DNA from: Ovoidimarina sp050299695
Lineage (GTDB): Bacteria; Pseudomonadota; Alphaproteobacteria; Rhodobacterales; Rhodobacteraceae
Assembly (NCBI GenBank): GCA_050299695.1
Contig: JBNKWI010000008.1
Span: 1 to 64,000 of the forward strand
Direction of reading: 5' to 3'
DNA length: 64,000 nt
Positions 37,895 through 46,982 of this stretch are shown here, one piece after another. The number at the start of each line of letters is the position of its first letter. Within the stretch, counting starts at the first letter, position 1. The notes beneath the pieces were generated by a model, which saw only the letters and a list, made by a program, of their open reading frames with translations, was not told the origin of the DNA and did no database searches. Both the position numbers and the translations under genes were made by a program.

Positions 37895-39128
37895 CCCGGC
37901 GCGGAATCACTTCGGGTTCGGTCAGCACGGTTTCGATGGTCGCGGTGCGCTCCAGCGTGCGGTGGACCGGGCATTTGTCGGCGATCTCGAGGAGGCGTTG
38001 GCGCTGGGCCGCGTCGAGGCTGCCGGTGAGCGTGATCGCGCGGCGGAACGTGTCGATCTTCAGGGGTTCGCAGGAGCCGGCGTCCTGGGCGTGGACCTTG
38101 TCGTGGGTCACGTCGACCCGGACGTGGTCGAGCGGCCAAGACTTGCGGCGCGCATACATGCGGATCGTCATCGAGGTGCAGGCGCCGAGCGCCGCCGAAA
38201 GCAGGCCGTAGGGCGAGAGGCCGCGGTTGGTGCCGCCATAGGCCAGGGGTTCGTCGGCGAGGAGGTGGTGATGCGGCCCGGCGGCGATGTCCTGGAGGAA
38301 GCCGCCGGCATCGGCCTCGGAGACCCGCACGACGCCTTCGGGCGCCCCGATCGGCGGAGCGGGATGCGCGAGGTCGATATAGCGGCCGGCCCAGGCGGCG
38401 ATGACCTCGGCGGCGTAGTCCGCGTCCTCCGGCCGGGAGACCAGGTGATCGGCGCCATCGAGGGTGACGAAGCTTTTCGGATGCTTGGCTGCGGTGAAGA
38501 TCGCGGTGGCGTTCTCGATCCCCACGGTGGCATCGCGGGGGGCGTGGAGCACGAGAAGCGCGCGTTTCAGCCCCGCGATGGCGGGGCGCAGGCGCTCGGC
38601 CTCGACATCTTCGACGAAGGCGCGGTCGATCCGGAACGGCCGCCCGCCGAGCATGACCTCGGCGGTGCCCCTGGCGCGAATCGTCTCGAGCGCGCCGCCG
38701 AAATTCTTCGTGACATGGGCCGGGTCGAAAGGCGCGCCGATGGTGACCACGGCGCGGGCGCTCGGGACGCCCCGGGCCGCGCGCAGCACCGCCGCGCCGC
38801 CAAGCGAATGGCCGATCAGCAGGTCCGGCGCCATGCCGCGCCCGGCCAGCCAGTCGGCGGCTGCCAAAAGATCGCCCACATTGGATGTGAAGGTGGTGTT
38901 GCCGAATTCACCGCCGGAATGCCCGAGACCCGTGAAATCGAACCTGAAGACCGCGATTCCCATCCCGGCGAGACGGGCCGCGATTCTGCGCGCTGCCGGA
39001 ATATCCTTCGAACAGGTGAAACAATGGGCAAAAAGGGCCGTGGCCAGATGCGGTCCGTCGGGCAAATCGAGGCGTGCTGACAACACATGGCCGGAATGGC
39101 CCTTGAAGGTGACGGGTTCGATGGGCAT
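37884..39128 (-). CDS. Bifunctional alpha/beta-hydrolase and OsmC-family protein
   Basis: A 414-residue fusion. Residues 1-250 form an alpha/beta hydrolase with nucleophile elbow IGHSLGGAA, and late Asp and His candidates around DGADHLVSRPED. Residues about 265-410 form an OsmC/Ohr-like domain, with the first reactive Cys in GACTSMTIRMYA and the second in DKCPVHRTLE. OsmC proteins reduce organic hydroperoxides. The fused hydrolase may release or process a lipid peroxide ester (inference). The fusion is known in proteobacteria. The gene lies between bioY and an EEP hydrolase, with no operon partner. Confidence 0.9.
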   Translation of the reverse strand: MPIEPVTFKGHSGHVLSARLDLPDGPHLATALFAHCFTCSKDIPAARRIAARLAGMGIAVFRFDFTGLGHSGGEFGNTTFTSNVGDLLAAADWLAGRGMAPDLLIGHSLGGAAVLRAARGVPSARAVVTIGAPFDPAHVTKNFGGALETIRARGTAEVMLGGRPFRIDRAFVEDVEAERLRPAIAGLKRALLVLHAPRDATVGIENATAIFTAAKHPKSFVTLDGADHLVSRPEDADYAAEVIAAWAGRYIDLAHPAPPIGAPEGVVRVSEADAGGFLQDIAAGPHHHLLADEPLAYGGTNRGLSPYGLLSAALGACTSMTIRMYARRKSWPLDHVRVDVTHDKVHAQDAGSCEPLKIDTFRRAITLTGSLDAAQRQRLLEIADKCPVHRTLERTATIETVLTEPEVIPRRVKA

Positions 39129-39172
39129 GTCGGGGGCGTCCTTAGAGCGTATCGAGAGAGTGGTCCCGGTTC

Positions 39173-40204
39173 ATGTCTGATACAAGGGCGCTGCCCGGCT
39201 CTCACCCGAGTGTGACACGGCGTGAGCCGGGCGGCGCGATCCGGGTTCTGCGCGGGCTTCTGGCCGTGGCGGCGCTGTGGGTCGCGGCGCTCTTGGCGCT
39301 GGGCGCGCTGGGGCGGATGCATCCGGCGGGCGACAGCTTCGCGGTCCTGCGGGTGAGCCTCGTCGCGGCCGGACTGGCCGTGGCCGCCCTGCTGGCCGCT
39401 CTCGGCGCCGGGCGCGCGGCCCTGCTGGCGGGACTGGCGCCGGGGCTCGGCCTTCTGAGCCTCGTCCCGCATTGGGCGCCGGAGCGGGCACCGGTCGCGC
39501 CCGGGTCGGCGGAGCTGGTGCTCTATCAGAAGAACCTGCTTTACGCGCTGCACGATCCCGTGCGGATCCGCGACGACATTCTCCGCGCCCGGCCCGACGT
39601 GGTGACGCTCGAGGAACTGCACCGCAACAATGAGCGCATCCTGGCCGCGCTCCGCGAGGCCTATCCCTGGAACATCCGCTGCCGCCCACGGCTCCGTGCC
39701 GGCTACGTGGCTGTGCTGAGCCGGTTCCCGTTCCGCGAGGGCAGCGCGGGCTGCTCGAAGACCTACGGCATGGCGCATGCAGTGGTCGAGGCGCCGGACG
39801 GGCCGGTGACGGTGGGGGCGATCCATTTCGAATGGCCCTGGCCGCACGGGCAGGCGGCGCAGGCCGAGGGCATCGTGGCGGAGGTCGCGGCGCTCGAGGC
39901 GCCGGTGGTGCTGGGGGGCGATTTCAACATGGTGCGCTGGTCGGACGTGATGGAGCGCATCGAGGCCGCGTCGGGGACCGAACCGGTCGGGCCGGCGCGG
40001 GTGACCTTCCCGGTGGGGCCGGGCGGCTTCTCGATCGACCACGTGCTGGCGCCGGGCGGGCAGGGGCAGACGACGCTGCGGCCGCTTCTCGGGTCCGACC
40101 ATCTGGGCGTCCTGGCCGAGATCGCATTGCCGAAGGGGCGGCCGGCGGAGCCGCCGGTGCTGCAGGCGCAGGGCGCGGCGCGGCCGGTCGCGCAGGGGCT
40201 TTAG
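39173..40204 (+). CDS. Membrane-anchored endonuclease/exonuclease/phosphatase-family protein
   Basis: A 343-residue protein with two or three hydrophobic segments in the first 110 residues. An EEP catalytic domain follows: Glu in TLEELHRNN, GGDFNM, SIDHVLA and a final SDHLG. Such membrane EEP proteins are probably phosphodiesterases facing the periplasm; the substrate is unknown. The start is uncertain for lack of a clear ribosome binding site. The next gene starts 10 bases downstream. Confidence 0.8.
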   Translation: MSDTRALPGSHPSVTRREPGGAIRVLRGLLAVAALWVAALLALGALGRMHPAGDSFAVLRVSLVAAGLAVAALLAALGAGRAALLAGLAPGLGLLSLVPHWAPERAPVAPGSAELVLYQKNLLYALHDPVRIRDDILRARPDVVTLEELHRNNERILAALREAYPWNIRCRPRLRAGYVAVLSRFPFREGSAGCSKTYGMAHAVVEAPDGPVTVGAIHFEWPWPHGQAAQAEGIVAEVAALEAPVVLGGDFNMVRWSDVMERIEAASGTEPVGPARVTFPVGPGGFSIDHVLAPGGQGQTTLRPLLGSDHLGVLAEIALPKGRPAEPPVLQAQGAARPVAQGL

Positions 40205-40214
40205 CGGGCGGGCC

Positions 40215-40991
40215 ATGGGTCCGGTGCTGCAAACGCGCCTACCCTTCACGCCCTGGGCCGATCCGGCCTTGCGGCGGCTGCCGGGGATCCAGCCGGCCGA
40301 GCCCGCCTTGGCGTTCGCGCCCGACGAGGCCTATGCCGGGCAGATGGCGCTGCGCGATGCGCTGATCGCGGCGCAGTGCGGGGCCGTTCTGGCCTGTCTG
40401 CCCGAGGCGGAGCGGGCGGCGGAGGAACTTCTGGGCGTCGCGTTTGAGGAGGCGCGGCGTTTGCCGGGCTTCTCGGTGGGCGCGGCGGCGGTGAAGCGGC
40501 CGGACGGGGTGCGCGTGGCGCGCGACGGGGCGCCGCTGGCGGTTCTGGGGCGCATCTTCCAGCAGGATTTCTGCCTGATGCAGAAAGCGGCCGGATCGGA
40601 CGAGCATGTTCTGACCGGGGCGGTGCTTTGCTTTCCCGCGGGCTGGACGCTCGCGGAGAAGATCGGCCGCCCTCTCCTGCGCGTCCACGCACCGGTGCCG
40701 GCCTACGATGCCGGGCTGGGACGGCGGGTCGAGCGGCTCTTCGAAGCGTTGCGCCCCGGGCGGGCGCTCTGGCGGGCGAACGCGCATTTCTGCGCCGCGC
40801 CGGAGCTTTGGACGCCGCTGCGCGAGGCGGATCCGAAGCCGGTGAAGAACACGGGCATGCCGTACCTGCGTTCCGAGCGGCAGGTGCTGTTCCGGCTGCC
40901 GGAAAGCGACGCGGTGGTGTTCTCGATCCACACGATCATGGTGAAGCGCACGGCGCTGGACGCGGAACAGCTGGCCTCCCTGGGCAGCTAG
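40215..40991 (+). CDS. DUF3445 haem-dependent oxidative N-demethylase-like protein
   Basis: A 258-residue protein of the DUF3445 family, which includes a haem-dependent oxidative N-demethylase (HODM) that acts on dimethylamine. Family segments are LQTRLPFTPW at the start, QDFCLMQK, LTGAVLCFPAGWTLAEKIGRP and LRSERQVLFRLP. It probably binds haem in the cytoplasm. The partner subunits of HODM are not next to it, so the substrate is open. A hairpin at 41000-41026 follows. Confidence 0.82.
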   Translation: MGPVLQTRLPFTPWADPALRRLPGIQPAEPALAFAPDEAYAGQMALRDALIAAQCGAVLACLPEAERAAEELLGVAFEEARRLPGFSVGAAAVKRPDGVRVARDGAPLAVLGRIFQQDFCLMQKAAGSDEHVLTGAVLCFPAGWTLAEKIGRPLLRVHAPVPAYDAGLGRRVERLFEALRPGRALWRANAHFCAAPELWTPLREADPKPVKNTGMPYLRSERQVLFRLPESDAVVFSIHTIMVKRTALDAEQLASLGS

Positions 40992-40999
40992 CGGCGGGG

Positions 41000-41026
41000 C
41001 ACGGAAAATCCCATGGATGTTCCGTG
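41000..41026. terminator. Hairpin between DUF3445 and kpsC
   Basis: CACGGAA pairs with TTCCGTG around 13 bases and is followed by an A/T-rich run on the plus strand. It lies between convergent genes and may end both transcripts. Confidence 0.5.
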
Positions 41027-41039
41027 TAAAATTCTTGCT

Positions 41040-43028
41040 TCAAGAATCCTTCCCGCTCCGGGGCGGGCGGCGGAGCCAGCGGCGAAGGGGTTGGAGCCGG
41101 GCGAGAAGCCCGCGCGGCGGCGGGGTGGCACCCGAGGCGAGGCGGTCCACCGCGATCTCGGGCGGGCAGGCGAGGCCGGTCACCGGGTCGCGGTAGCGCG
41201 GATAGCCGATCAGCGCGGCATGGGCGAGGGCTTCGAGCGTGGGCCGGGCGCTGCGGCGGGCGGGGATCTCGCCGAGGTCGCGGGTCAGGCCCCAGCCGGC
41301 GTAGAAGGGCGCACCGGTCACGGTGACGGGTTTGCCGCGCAGGAGCGCCTCGAAGCCGAGGAGCGAGGTCATGGTCCAGACTTCGTCCACCGCGTCGATC
41401 AGCGCCGGGGCAGAGGTGCCGGGGGCGGCGATCACCCTGTCGGGCAGGCGGTCGAGCGCGCCCCGGCGCAGCCCGGCCTCCACGTCCGGATGGGGTTTGT
41501 AGATCAGCTCCGCGCCGGGGTTCTCGCGCGCTGCGAGCTCCAGAAGTGCGGCGTTGGTGGCGATCTTCCCGGCGCCTTTCAGGATCGAGGCGTCGTCTTC
41601 GACCTGACCGACGACGAGGATCTTGCGTCCCGGCGGTACGGCGGGCGGCGCGGCGCCGATATTGTATTTCGACAGGCCGAGGGCTCGGATCCGGGCGACG
41701 AGCGCGCGGGCGCGTTCGATTTCTGCAAGCGGCAGGGTGGGGCTTTCGGCGATCAGGCGCTCGAGGCGGCTTTCGCGGGTGGGGTCGTAGTAGATCCCGA
41801 GATCATCGAGGACGAGCGAGAGTGGCGGGGTGAGCCGCGCGCCGAGGCCGCGGGAGCGGAGGAAGCCGTCCTCGATGCGGGTGCGGGTCTCGCCGGGGCG
41901 GGTGGCGGAGGCCCAGACCATCTCGCGGCGGCGCCCTTGCGGGCCGGAGAAGGCGATGCCGCCATGGGTGCCGAAGAAGGCGCGGAGATGCGGGTGCTTC
42001 CAGCGCGACATCCCGTGGGCGCGCCAGCCCGCGCGGTCGTCGCGCCAGGCGCGGGCCTGGGCGCCGAGAGTGCGGATCACCTCCTCGATGCCGCAGAGCC
42101 GGTCGTGGAACGGGTCGTACCAGGCCGGGTAGAGGATCAGTGCAGCGGCGGCGAGCTGGTCGCTCGTGAGCTTGCGGCCGCGGCGGGGGAGCGGCGCACC
42201 GCGGTCGGCGGTGAGGCCCCAGCCGGCGTAGAAGGGGGTGCCGAAGACCTGGGGTGTGCGGCCGGCGAGGATTGCCTCGAACCCGGCGCCGGAGGAGAGC
42301 GTGTAGACGGCATGGGCGGCGTCGTAGAGGCGCCACGGCGAGACCGGGGCAGTGAGGGTTTCGGCGCCGTCGGTGGCGTCGAAATGGCCGCCGCGATGGC
42401 CCTGTGCGGTTTCGGGGTGGGTTTTCACCACGATCCGGCGGCCGGGATGCTCGGCGCGGGCGGCGTCCAGCATCGCGCGGAAGGCGGCGCGGTCGCCGCC
42501 GCTCGCGGCCACGGCGGCGTCGCCGCGGGTTTGGTCGAGGACGAGGACGAAGCCGGGTTCGGGGACGGGCAGCGCGGGGTCGGTGGCGGCGAACTTGGAG
42601 AGATGCGCGCGGCGGAGCGCGTCGATTGCGGTGCGGGCGCGGACAAGGAGCGCGGGGTCGTCGAGCGGGTGGGTGGCGAGCAGGGTTTCGAGATCGGAGG
42701 GCGCGGCGGCGTCGAAATGCACGCCGGTTTCGTCGATCAGGAGGCCGAGTGTCGGATCGCCGGCGCGGCCGGGAAAGAGCGAGCGCAGGAAGGCATCTTC
42801 GACGCGGACGACGGGGGCGCCGGTCAGGCCGGCCACCGCCTCACCCCGTGGCGCCGTGGGGCTTTGGCCCCAGACGCCCACCGCGTCGCCGGGGCCGGGT
42901 TTGCCGAGGCGCACCTCCCAGCCGCGGAGCGCGAGGATCCGCCGGATACGCGTCTGGGTCAGGAAACCGCCGTTGTAGACGTAAAGACGCCGCCGGGGCG
43001 CGGAGGCACCGGCGGCGTCTTCTTGCAT
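41040..43028 (-). CDS. kpsC: Capsule polysaccharide Kdo transferase KpsC
   Basis: A 662-residue protein with two related glycosyltransferase halves, as in KpsC, which builds the beta-Kdo linker on the lipid anchor of group 2-type capsules. The repeated motif FYAGWGLT occurs in both halves (about 246 and 586), each preceded by a conserved KxHP segment (VVKTHPE and YKPHPD). It is last in the kpsS - export lipoprotein - kpsC order, four bases after the lipoprotein gene. Confidence 0.9.
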   Translation of the reverse strand: MQEDAAGASAPRRRLYVYNGGFLTQTRIRRILALRGWEVRLGKPGPGDAVGVWGQSPTAPRGEAVAGLTGAPVVRVEDAFLRSLFPGRAGDPTLGLLIDETGVHFDAAAPSDLETLLATHPLDDPALLVRARTAIDALRRAHLSKFAATDPALPVPEPGFVLVLDQTRGDAAVAASGGDRAAFRAMLDAARAEHPGRRIVVKTHPETAQGHRGGHFDATDGAETLTAPVSPWRLYDAAHAVYTLSSGAGFEAILAGRTPQVFGTPFYAGWGLTADRGAPLPRRGRKLTSDQLAAAALILYPAWYDPFHDRLCGIEEVIRTLGAQARAWRDDRAGWRAHGMSRWKHPHLRAFFGTHGGIAFSGPQGRRREMVWASATRPGETRTRIEDGFLRSRGLGARLTPPLSLVLDDLGIYYDPTRESRLERLIAESPTLPLAEIERARALVARIRALGLSKYNIGAAPPAVPPGRKILVVGQVEDDASILKGAGKIATNAALLELAARENPGAELIYKPHPDVEAGLRRGALDRLPDRVIAAPGTSAPALIDAVDEVWTMTSLLGFEALLRGKPVTVTGAPFYAGWGLTRDLGEIPARRSARPTLEALAHAALIGYPRYRDPVTGLACPPEIAVDRLASGATPPPRGLLARLQPLRRWLRRPPRSGKDS

Positions 43029-43032
43029 GGCG

Positions 43033-44199
43033 TCAGTTGCTGGCGAGCTGGTCGATGGTGCTCGCCGAGTTCAGGGGCGCGATGATCGCGGAGAGGATCT
43101 TCACGAATTGCGAGTAGGGCGCCTCGGTGACGTAGACCGTATCGCCGTCGCGGATCTGGAAATCGCGCGCGATGAAGAGGCCGTTCGGCTTGGTCAGGTC
43201 GATGATGTAGGCGACGCGCTGTTCGCCGGCGAGGTCGCGGCCGGTCACCGCCTCTGCGCGGGTTTCGGTCTCGTTGCGCAGGACGAAGACGCCGGTAGGG
43301 TCGGCGAGGCCGGAGCTCAGGCCGCCCACGGTGGCGACGGCCTCGATCACCGAGATCGACTTGGTGTTGAAGGGAACGCGGCTCTGCCCGCCGGTGGCGC
43401 CGAGCGCGGTGTAGGAGCGCGGGTCTTCCTCGACCAGGATCCGGTCGCCGGCGCGCAGCGCGATGTCGAGCTGCGGGTCCTCGTAGAGATCGTTCAGCCA
43501 GACGGTGCCGGTCTGCCCGCCGCGGATCACGGTAATCTGGGCGACCTCGGGCGCGATGGTGACGCCGCCGGCCCTGGCCAGCATCGCGGTGAGCGTGCGG
43601 GTCGGGCGTTCGATGGGGTAAACGCCCTGCGAGCCGACACCGCCGATCAGCGAAACGGTCGAGCCGTCGCCGGCGACGCGTCGGACCAGTACCTGCGGGT
43701 CGGGCGTCTGGGCCGAGAGCTTTTCGGTGATGATCCGGCGGATCGCCTCGGGGGTATTGCCCGACGCCTTGATGCGCCCGGCATAGGGCACGAAGATGAA
43801 GCCCGCGCCGTCGACCTGGACCTGTTCGAGGTTGGTCGCGCTCATCCCGTTATTCGCCAGGAGCCCGTCATCGACGTTTTCCCAGATCGACAGGCCGAGC
43901 GTGTCGCCCGGCGAGATCGTGTCCGATCCGGCGACCCCGGCATTGAGGAAGGCGGGCGAGAAGGAATGGGACGGGGTCTCGCGGGTGGCCGCGACCACGT
44001 GGTCGTCGACTTCGACCACCAGCGCGTTGCCGTTCCGAAGCTCCGAGCCCGAGAAGATTTCATGCTTGTTCGGGCCCGAGCGCGGCAAACCGCAGCCGGC
44101 GACCAAACTGACCATGAGGGCAAGCCCCACGGGGCGCCCTGTGCGCATCAGAAACGATTTCACTGCCCGGGTCTCCTGGACCTGTTGTTGCCTGCTCAT
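43033..44199 (-). CDS. Polysaccharide export lipoprotein (Wza/KpsD family)
   Basis: Outer-membrane polysaccharide export protein of 388 residues. A lipoprotein signal ends in the lipobox VAGC (about residue 36). A Poly_export domain follows (DTISPGDTLGLSIWENVDDG to DPQVLVRR), then SLBB-type repeats (GGVGSQGVYPIE and GDRILVEEDP). Its length is closer to Wza than to KpsD. It lies between kpsS and kpsC and should form the outer-membrane channel for the capsule. An alternative Met lies 16 residues downstream. Confidence 0.9.
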   Translation of the reverse strand: MSRQQQVQETRAVKSFLMRTGRPVGLALMVSLVAGCGLPRSGPNKHEIFSGSELRNGNALVVEVDDHVVAATRETPSHSFSPAFLNAGVAGSDTISPGDTLGLSIWENVDDGLLANNGMSATNLEQVQVDGAGFIFVPYAGRIKASGNTPEAIRRIITEKLSAQTPDPQVLVRRVAGDGSTVSLIGGVGSQGVYPIERPTRTLTAMLARAGGVTIAPEVAQITVIRGGQTGTVWLNDLYEDPQLDIALRAGDRILVEEDPRSYTALGATGGQSRVPFNTKSISVIEAVATVGGLSSGLADPTGVFVLRNETETRAEAVTGRDLAGEQRVAYIIDLTKPNGLFIARDFQIRDGDTVYVTEAPYSQFVKILSAIIAPLNSASTIDQLASN

Positions 44200-44255
44200 A
44201 TTTTTTTTGAAAGGTTAACGGCCGCTCCGCCGCCCCGACCAGCATTTTTGCAATG

Positions 44256-45533
44256 TCAGCCTCGGGTTGCGCCGACATGTTGCGCCGGTGCCGCGCTTGC
44301 GGTGCGGCGGGGCTGGTAGCGGTCATGGGCGCTGAGCATGATGTCGGGCAGGTGCCGGAGCGCCTGCCGGCGCCCCGCCGCGGCGTAGAAACTGCCGGGA
44401 AGCTGCGAGGTTTCGAGGAGGAACTGGCGGAACACCCGGTAGGCGGTCCGGTCCGGGCCGCGCGGCGCGGCGAAGAACGCCTCGAGCGGCTGGTCGGAGA
44501 CGAATTCGGGTTTCGAATAGACCGTCTTGCCGAAGGCCTTAACCGGGATGCCGCGCAGGAGCGCCTGTTGCGCGGCGGTCGAGTTCACGGTGACCACCGA
44601 GCGGGCGCGGTCGAGGAGCGGCGCGAGCTTGCCGCCGCCGAGGAAGCGCACCCGGTCGGCCACGCCATGGGCCCGGGCCTGGCGCATCAAGAGCTGGCGG
44701 ACCGGGACGCGCCCGTCCTCGAGCGGATGCGCCTTGACTACCAGCTCATGGTGTTTCGGCGCGCCCTCGGCAAAGGCGGAGACGGTGTGCTCGAGAAAAT
44801 CCTCGGTCGTCCGGAACGGGCCGTGCACCCGGTAACTGGCGTCATGGTCGAGCTGCAGGAGTACCAGGTGATAGGGGGCGGTGCTGCGCCTGATGCGGGC
44901 CGTTGTCACGATCCGGTCGGCCGCGGTGAAGGGCAGGAGCGCGAGGCGCCGCAGATGCAGCCTGAATTCGCGCGAGACCGGGATGCCGCGATGCGGGTCG
45001 AGGCGCTTGCGTCCGCTCATGACCAGCCCGTGGTAGAGCGCGCCGTAGAACATGTGCCGCCGCAGCGCGCCCCAATGCCCGGGCGGCTCCACCGGCTCGG
45101 GGGCCGGGCGGTCGAGAAACGCGACCATCCGTTCGAGCCCCAGGTCCATCGCCGGCGAATGGCCGTTCGACCCGCCGCGCTCGTAGGTGATCCACCAGGG
45201 CCTCAGATAGCCCTCCTCGAAGATATGCACGGTGATGCCGGCCAGCGTCGCGGCGCGGATCGCGTCTGCATGGATGGGCCGCGTGTCGCCGTAGAGCACA
45301 ATGTCGGTGACCTGAAGCCTGCGGTAGAGCGCGGCGATCCGATTTGGCCAGGCTGCGAGCGGGCCGGCGAAGGCGGTGTAGCTTTCGCGCTCCGGCCAGA
45401 ACGCCCGGTCGCCGCGGTTGAAGCCGACCCGGTAACAGCGGGCGCCGGCGCTACGGAGCCCACGGGCAAGTTGCCAGAAGAAAGGGCCGTGTGGCCCCTG
45501 CAGGAACAGGAAGGTACGCGGACGGGTCTGCAT
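44256..45533 (-). CDS. kpsS: Capsule polysaccharide Kdo transferase KpsS
   Basis: A 425-residue KpsS protein that adds the first Kdo to the lysophosphatidylglycerol anchor. It starts MQTRPRTFLFLQGPHGPFFW, with the family motifs GFNRGDRAFWP, FEEGYLRPWWITYE and VVKAHPLEDGR. It is the first of three capsule genes and is divergent from ribE. No kpsM, kpsT, kpsE, kpsF or kpsU is in the window. Confidence 0.92.
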   Translation of the reverse strand: MQTRPRTFLFLQGPHGPFFWQLARGLRSAGARCYRVGFNRGDRAFWPERESYTAFAGPLAAWPNRIAALYRRLQVTDIVLYGDTRPIHADAIRAATLAGITVHIFEEGYLRPWWITYERGGSNGHSPAMDLGLERMVAFLDRPAPEPVEPPGHWGALRRHMFYGALYHGLVMSGRKRLDPHRGIPVSREFRLHLRRLALLPFTAADRIVTTARIRRSTAPYHLVLLQLDHDASYRVHGPFRTTEDFLEHTVSAFAEGAPKHHELVVKAHPLEDGRVPVRQLLMRQARAHGVADRVRFLGGGKLAPLLDRARSVVTVNSTAAQQALLRGIPVKAFGKTVYSKPEFVSDQPLEAFFAAPRGPDRTAYRVFRQFLLETSQLPGSFYAAAGRRQALRHLPDIMLSAHDRYQPRRTASAAPAQHVGATRG

Positions 45534-45652
45534 TCACTACTCAATCAACTACGCGCGCACTCTGACCGCAAAAGTTTAAAATGTCACGCACGCTTGCAGG
45601 CGCCTGTCGCCACGTCTAACCCAAGGTGGACAGGTTTTCGGGGAGTGTTTCG

Positions 45653-46255
45653 ATGTTCACGGGGATCGTGACCGATATCGGCCGGGTGATCGAGACGCGG
45701 CGGGAGGGCGATCTCCATGCGAAGATCGCCACGGGCTACGATCCCGCCGGGATCGAGATCGGCGCTTCCATCGCCTGCGACGGGGTCTGCCTCACCGTCA
45801 CCGCGCTCGGAACCGCGCCCGAAAACTGGTTCGCCGTCGATATTTCCGCCGAGACGCTGTCGAAGACGAATATCGGCGAGGCCGGCTGGGCGCCGGGCAA
45901 GCGGCTGAACCTCGAGCGCGCGCTGCGCGTGGGCGACGAGCTGGGTGGGCATATCGTCTCTGGTCATGTGGACGGCGTGGCCGAGGTGCTGGCGCTCCGC
46001 GACGAGGGCGGCTCCACCCGGGTTACCTTCCGCGCGCCCGAGGCGCTCGCGCGCTTCGTCGCGCCGAAGGGCTCGGTGGCACTGAACGGCACTTCGCTGA
46101 CGGTGAACGAGGTCGAGGGCGCCACGTTCGGCGTCAACCTGATCCCGCATACCAAGGAAGTAACTACCTGGGGCGAGGCCGCGGCGGGCGACGGGGTCAA
46201 TCTCGAGATCGACACTCTGGCGCGCTACGTGGCGCGGATTCGGGAATTCGGATGA
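45653..46255 (+). CDS. ribE: Riboflavin synthase alpha chain
   Basis: Condenses two 6,7-dimethyl-8-ribityllumazine molecules to riboflavin. The 200 residues show the internal duplication of lumazine-binding domains: MFTGIVTDIG, then SIACDGVCLTV in the first and GHIVSGHVDG, SVALNGTSLTVNEV in the second. The ATG at 45653 follows GGGGAG; the earlier ATG gives a non-family extension. The stop overlaps the next start (ATGA). No FMN riboswitch is visible upstream. Confidence 0.95.
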   Translation: MFTGIVTDIGRVIETRREGDLHAKIATGYDPAGIEIGASIACDGVCLTVTALGTAPENWFAVDISAETLSKTNIGEAGWAPGKRLNLERALRVGDELGGHIVSGHVDGVAEVLALRDEGGSTRVTFRAPEALARFVAPKGSVALNGTSLTVNEVEGATFGVNLIPHTKEVTTWGEAAAGDGVNLEIDTLARYVARIREFG

Positions 46256-46812
46256 GCATGATCGGACATAACGGCGGGCCGTCGATGGAGCCCGGCGCGG
46301 GTTGGCGGCGCTATGCCTGGGGACGGGCGCGGGCCGACCTGTTGCCGAAGCTGCCGCTCGAAGTGGTGCGGATCCGGGTCGCGCGGGCGCGCGAGCTGGG
46401 GCTCGACTACAAGACCTATGCCGGGGTGCGGGCGACGACGGGGCGCGATCTGGTGGCGTTCCTGTTCTCCTCGAACGCGCTGCGTGTCGGGCCGAATGCG
46501 CCGCGGCTCCCGGAGCCGCGGGCAGAGAAGCTCGGCGCGCTCAGGGATTGCCAGCGCGTGGCGCTGATCCATGTGCCGCTCGACCCCGAAACGGTGCTCA
46601 CCCAAAACGCCGTGATCGACGGCGCCGGTGCCGCGCCGGTTTTCACCGACGGCTGGAGCGCGATCCGTGCCCGGGTCGGCGGGGTGCTCGGCAATCTGCC
46701 CCGCGACGGGGTCCTGGTGATCGGCGAAACCGGGTTCGAACGGGAATGGTCGATGGCCGGAAAGCTCGCGGGCTATCTGCCCTCCGACCGCTTCTTCGGC
46801 ACCGGACCCTAG
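46252..46812 (+). CDS. Conserved hypothetical protein coupled to ribE
   Basis: A 186-residue soluble protein starting MSMIGHNGGPSMEPG; the MIGHNGGP motif recurs at the N-terminus of several alphaproteobacterial proteins of unknown role. The middle resembles a small alpha/beta domain (VALIHVPLDPETVLTQNAV, GVLVIGETGFEREW). Four-base overlap with ribE suggests co-translation, but I cannot infer a function. A hairpin-rich repeat follows. Confidence 0.65.
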   Translation: MSMIGHNGGPSMEPGAGWRRYAWGRARADLLPKLPLEVVRIRVARARELGLDYKTYAGVRATTGRDLVAFLFSSNALRVGPNAPRLPEPRAEKLGALRDCQRVALIHVPLDPETVLTQNAVIDGAGAAPVFTDGWSAIRARVGGVLGNLPRDGVLVIGETGFEREWSMAGKLAGYLPSDRFFGTGP

Positions 46813-46828
46813 CCTCCTCATCTGGCAA

Positions 46829-46950
46829 GAAATACTCCCCGGGGGAGCGCGAGGGGGCCAGCGGCCCCTTCGCACGAGCGACGCCGGAGGCGGCGCAAAC
46901 TGAAATAATGCGCGCCGAAGGCGCGCGCCGCTGGATCAAGCCCGGCTTGA
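46829..46950. repeat. Hairpin-rich intergenic element ahead of prfA
   Basis: A near-palindrome CTCCCC/GGGGGAG (46835-46847) is followed by three stems: GGGGCC/GGCCCC (46854-46868), GCGCGCC/GGCGCGC with loop GAA (46910-46926) and TCAAGCC/GGCTTGA with a one-base gap (46936-46950). The opening GGCAAGAAATACTCCCCGGG resembles a repeated intergenic sequence I associate with Rhodobacterales genomes; that is memory, not a search result. Confidence 0.55.
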
Positions 46951-46982
46951 CGCGCCGGGGCAGATCGGTGACAGGACCGGCC

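Noticed and set aside
45534..45652. FMN riboswitch before ribE
   Set aside because: The gap is too short and lacks the conserved FMN element blocks.
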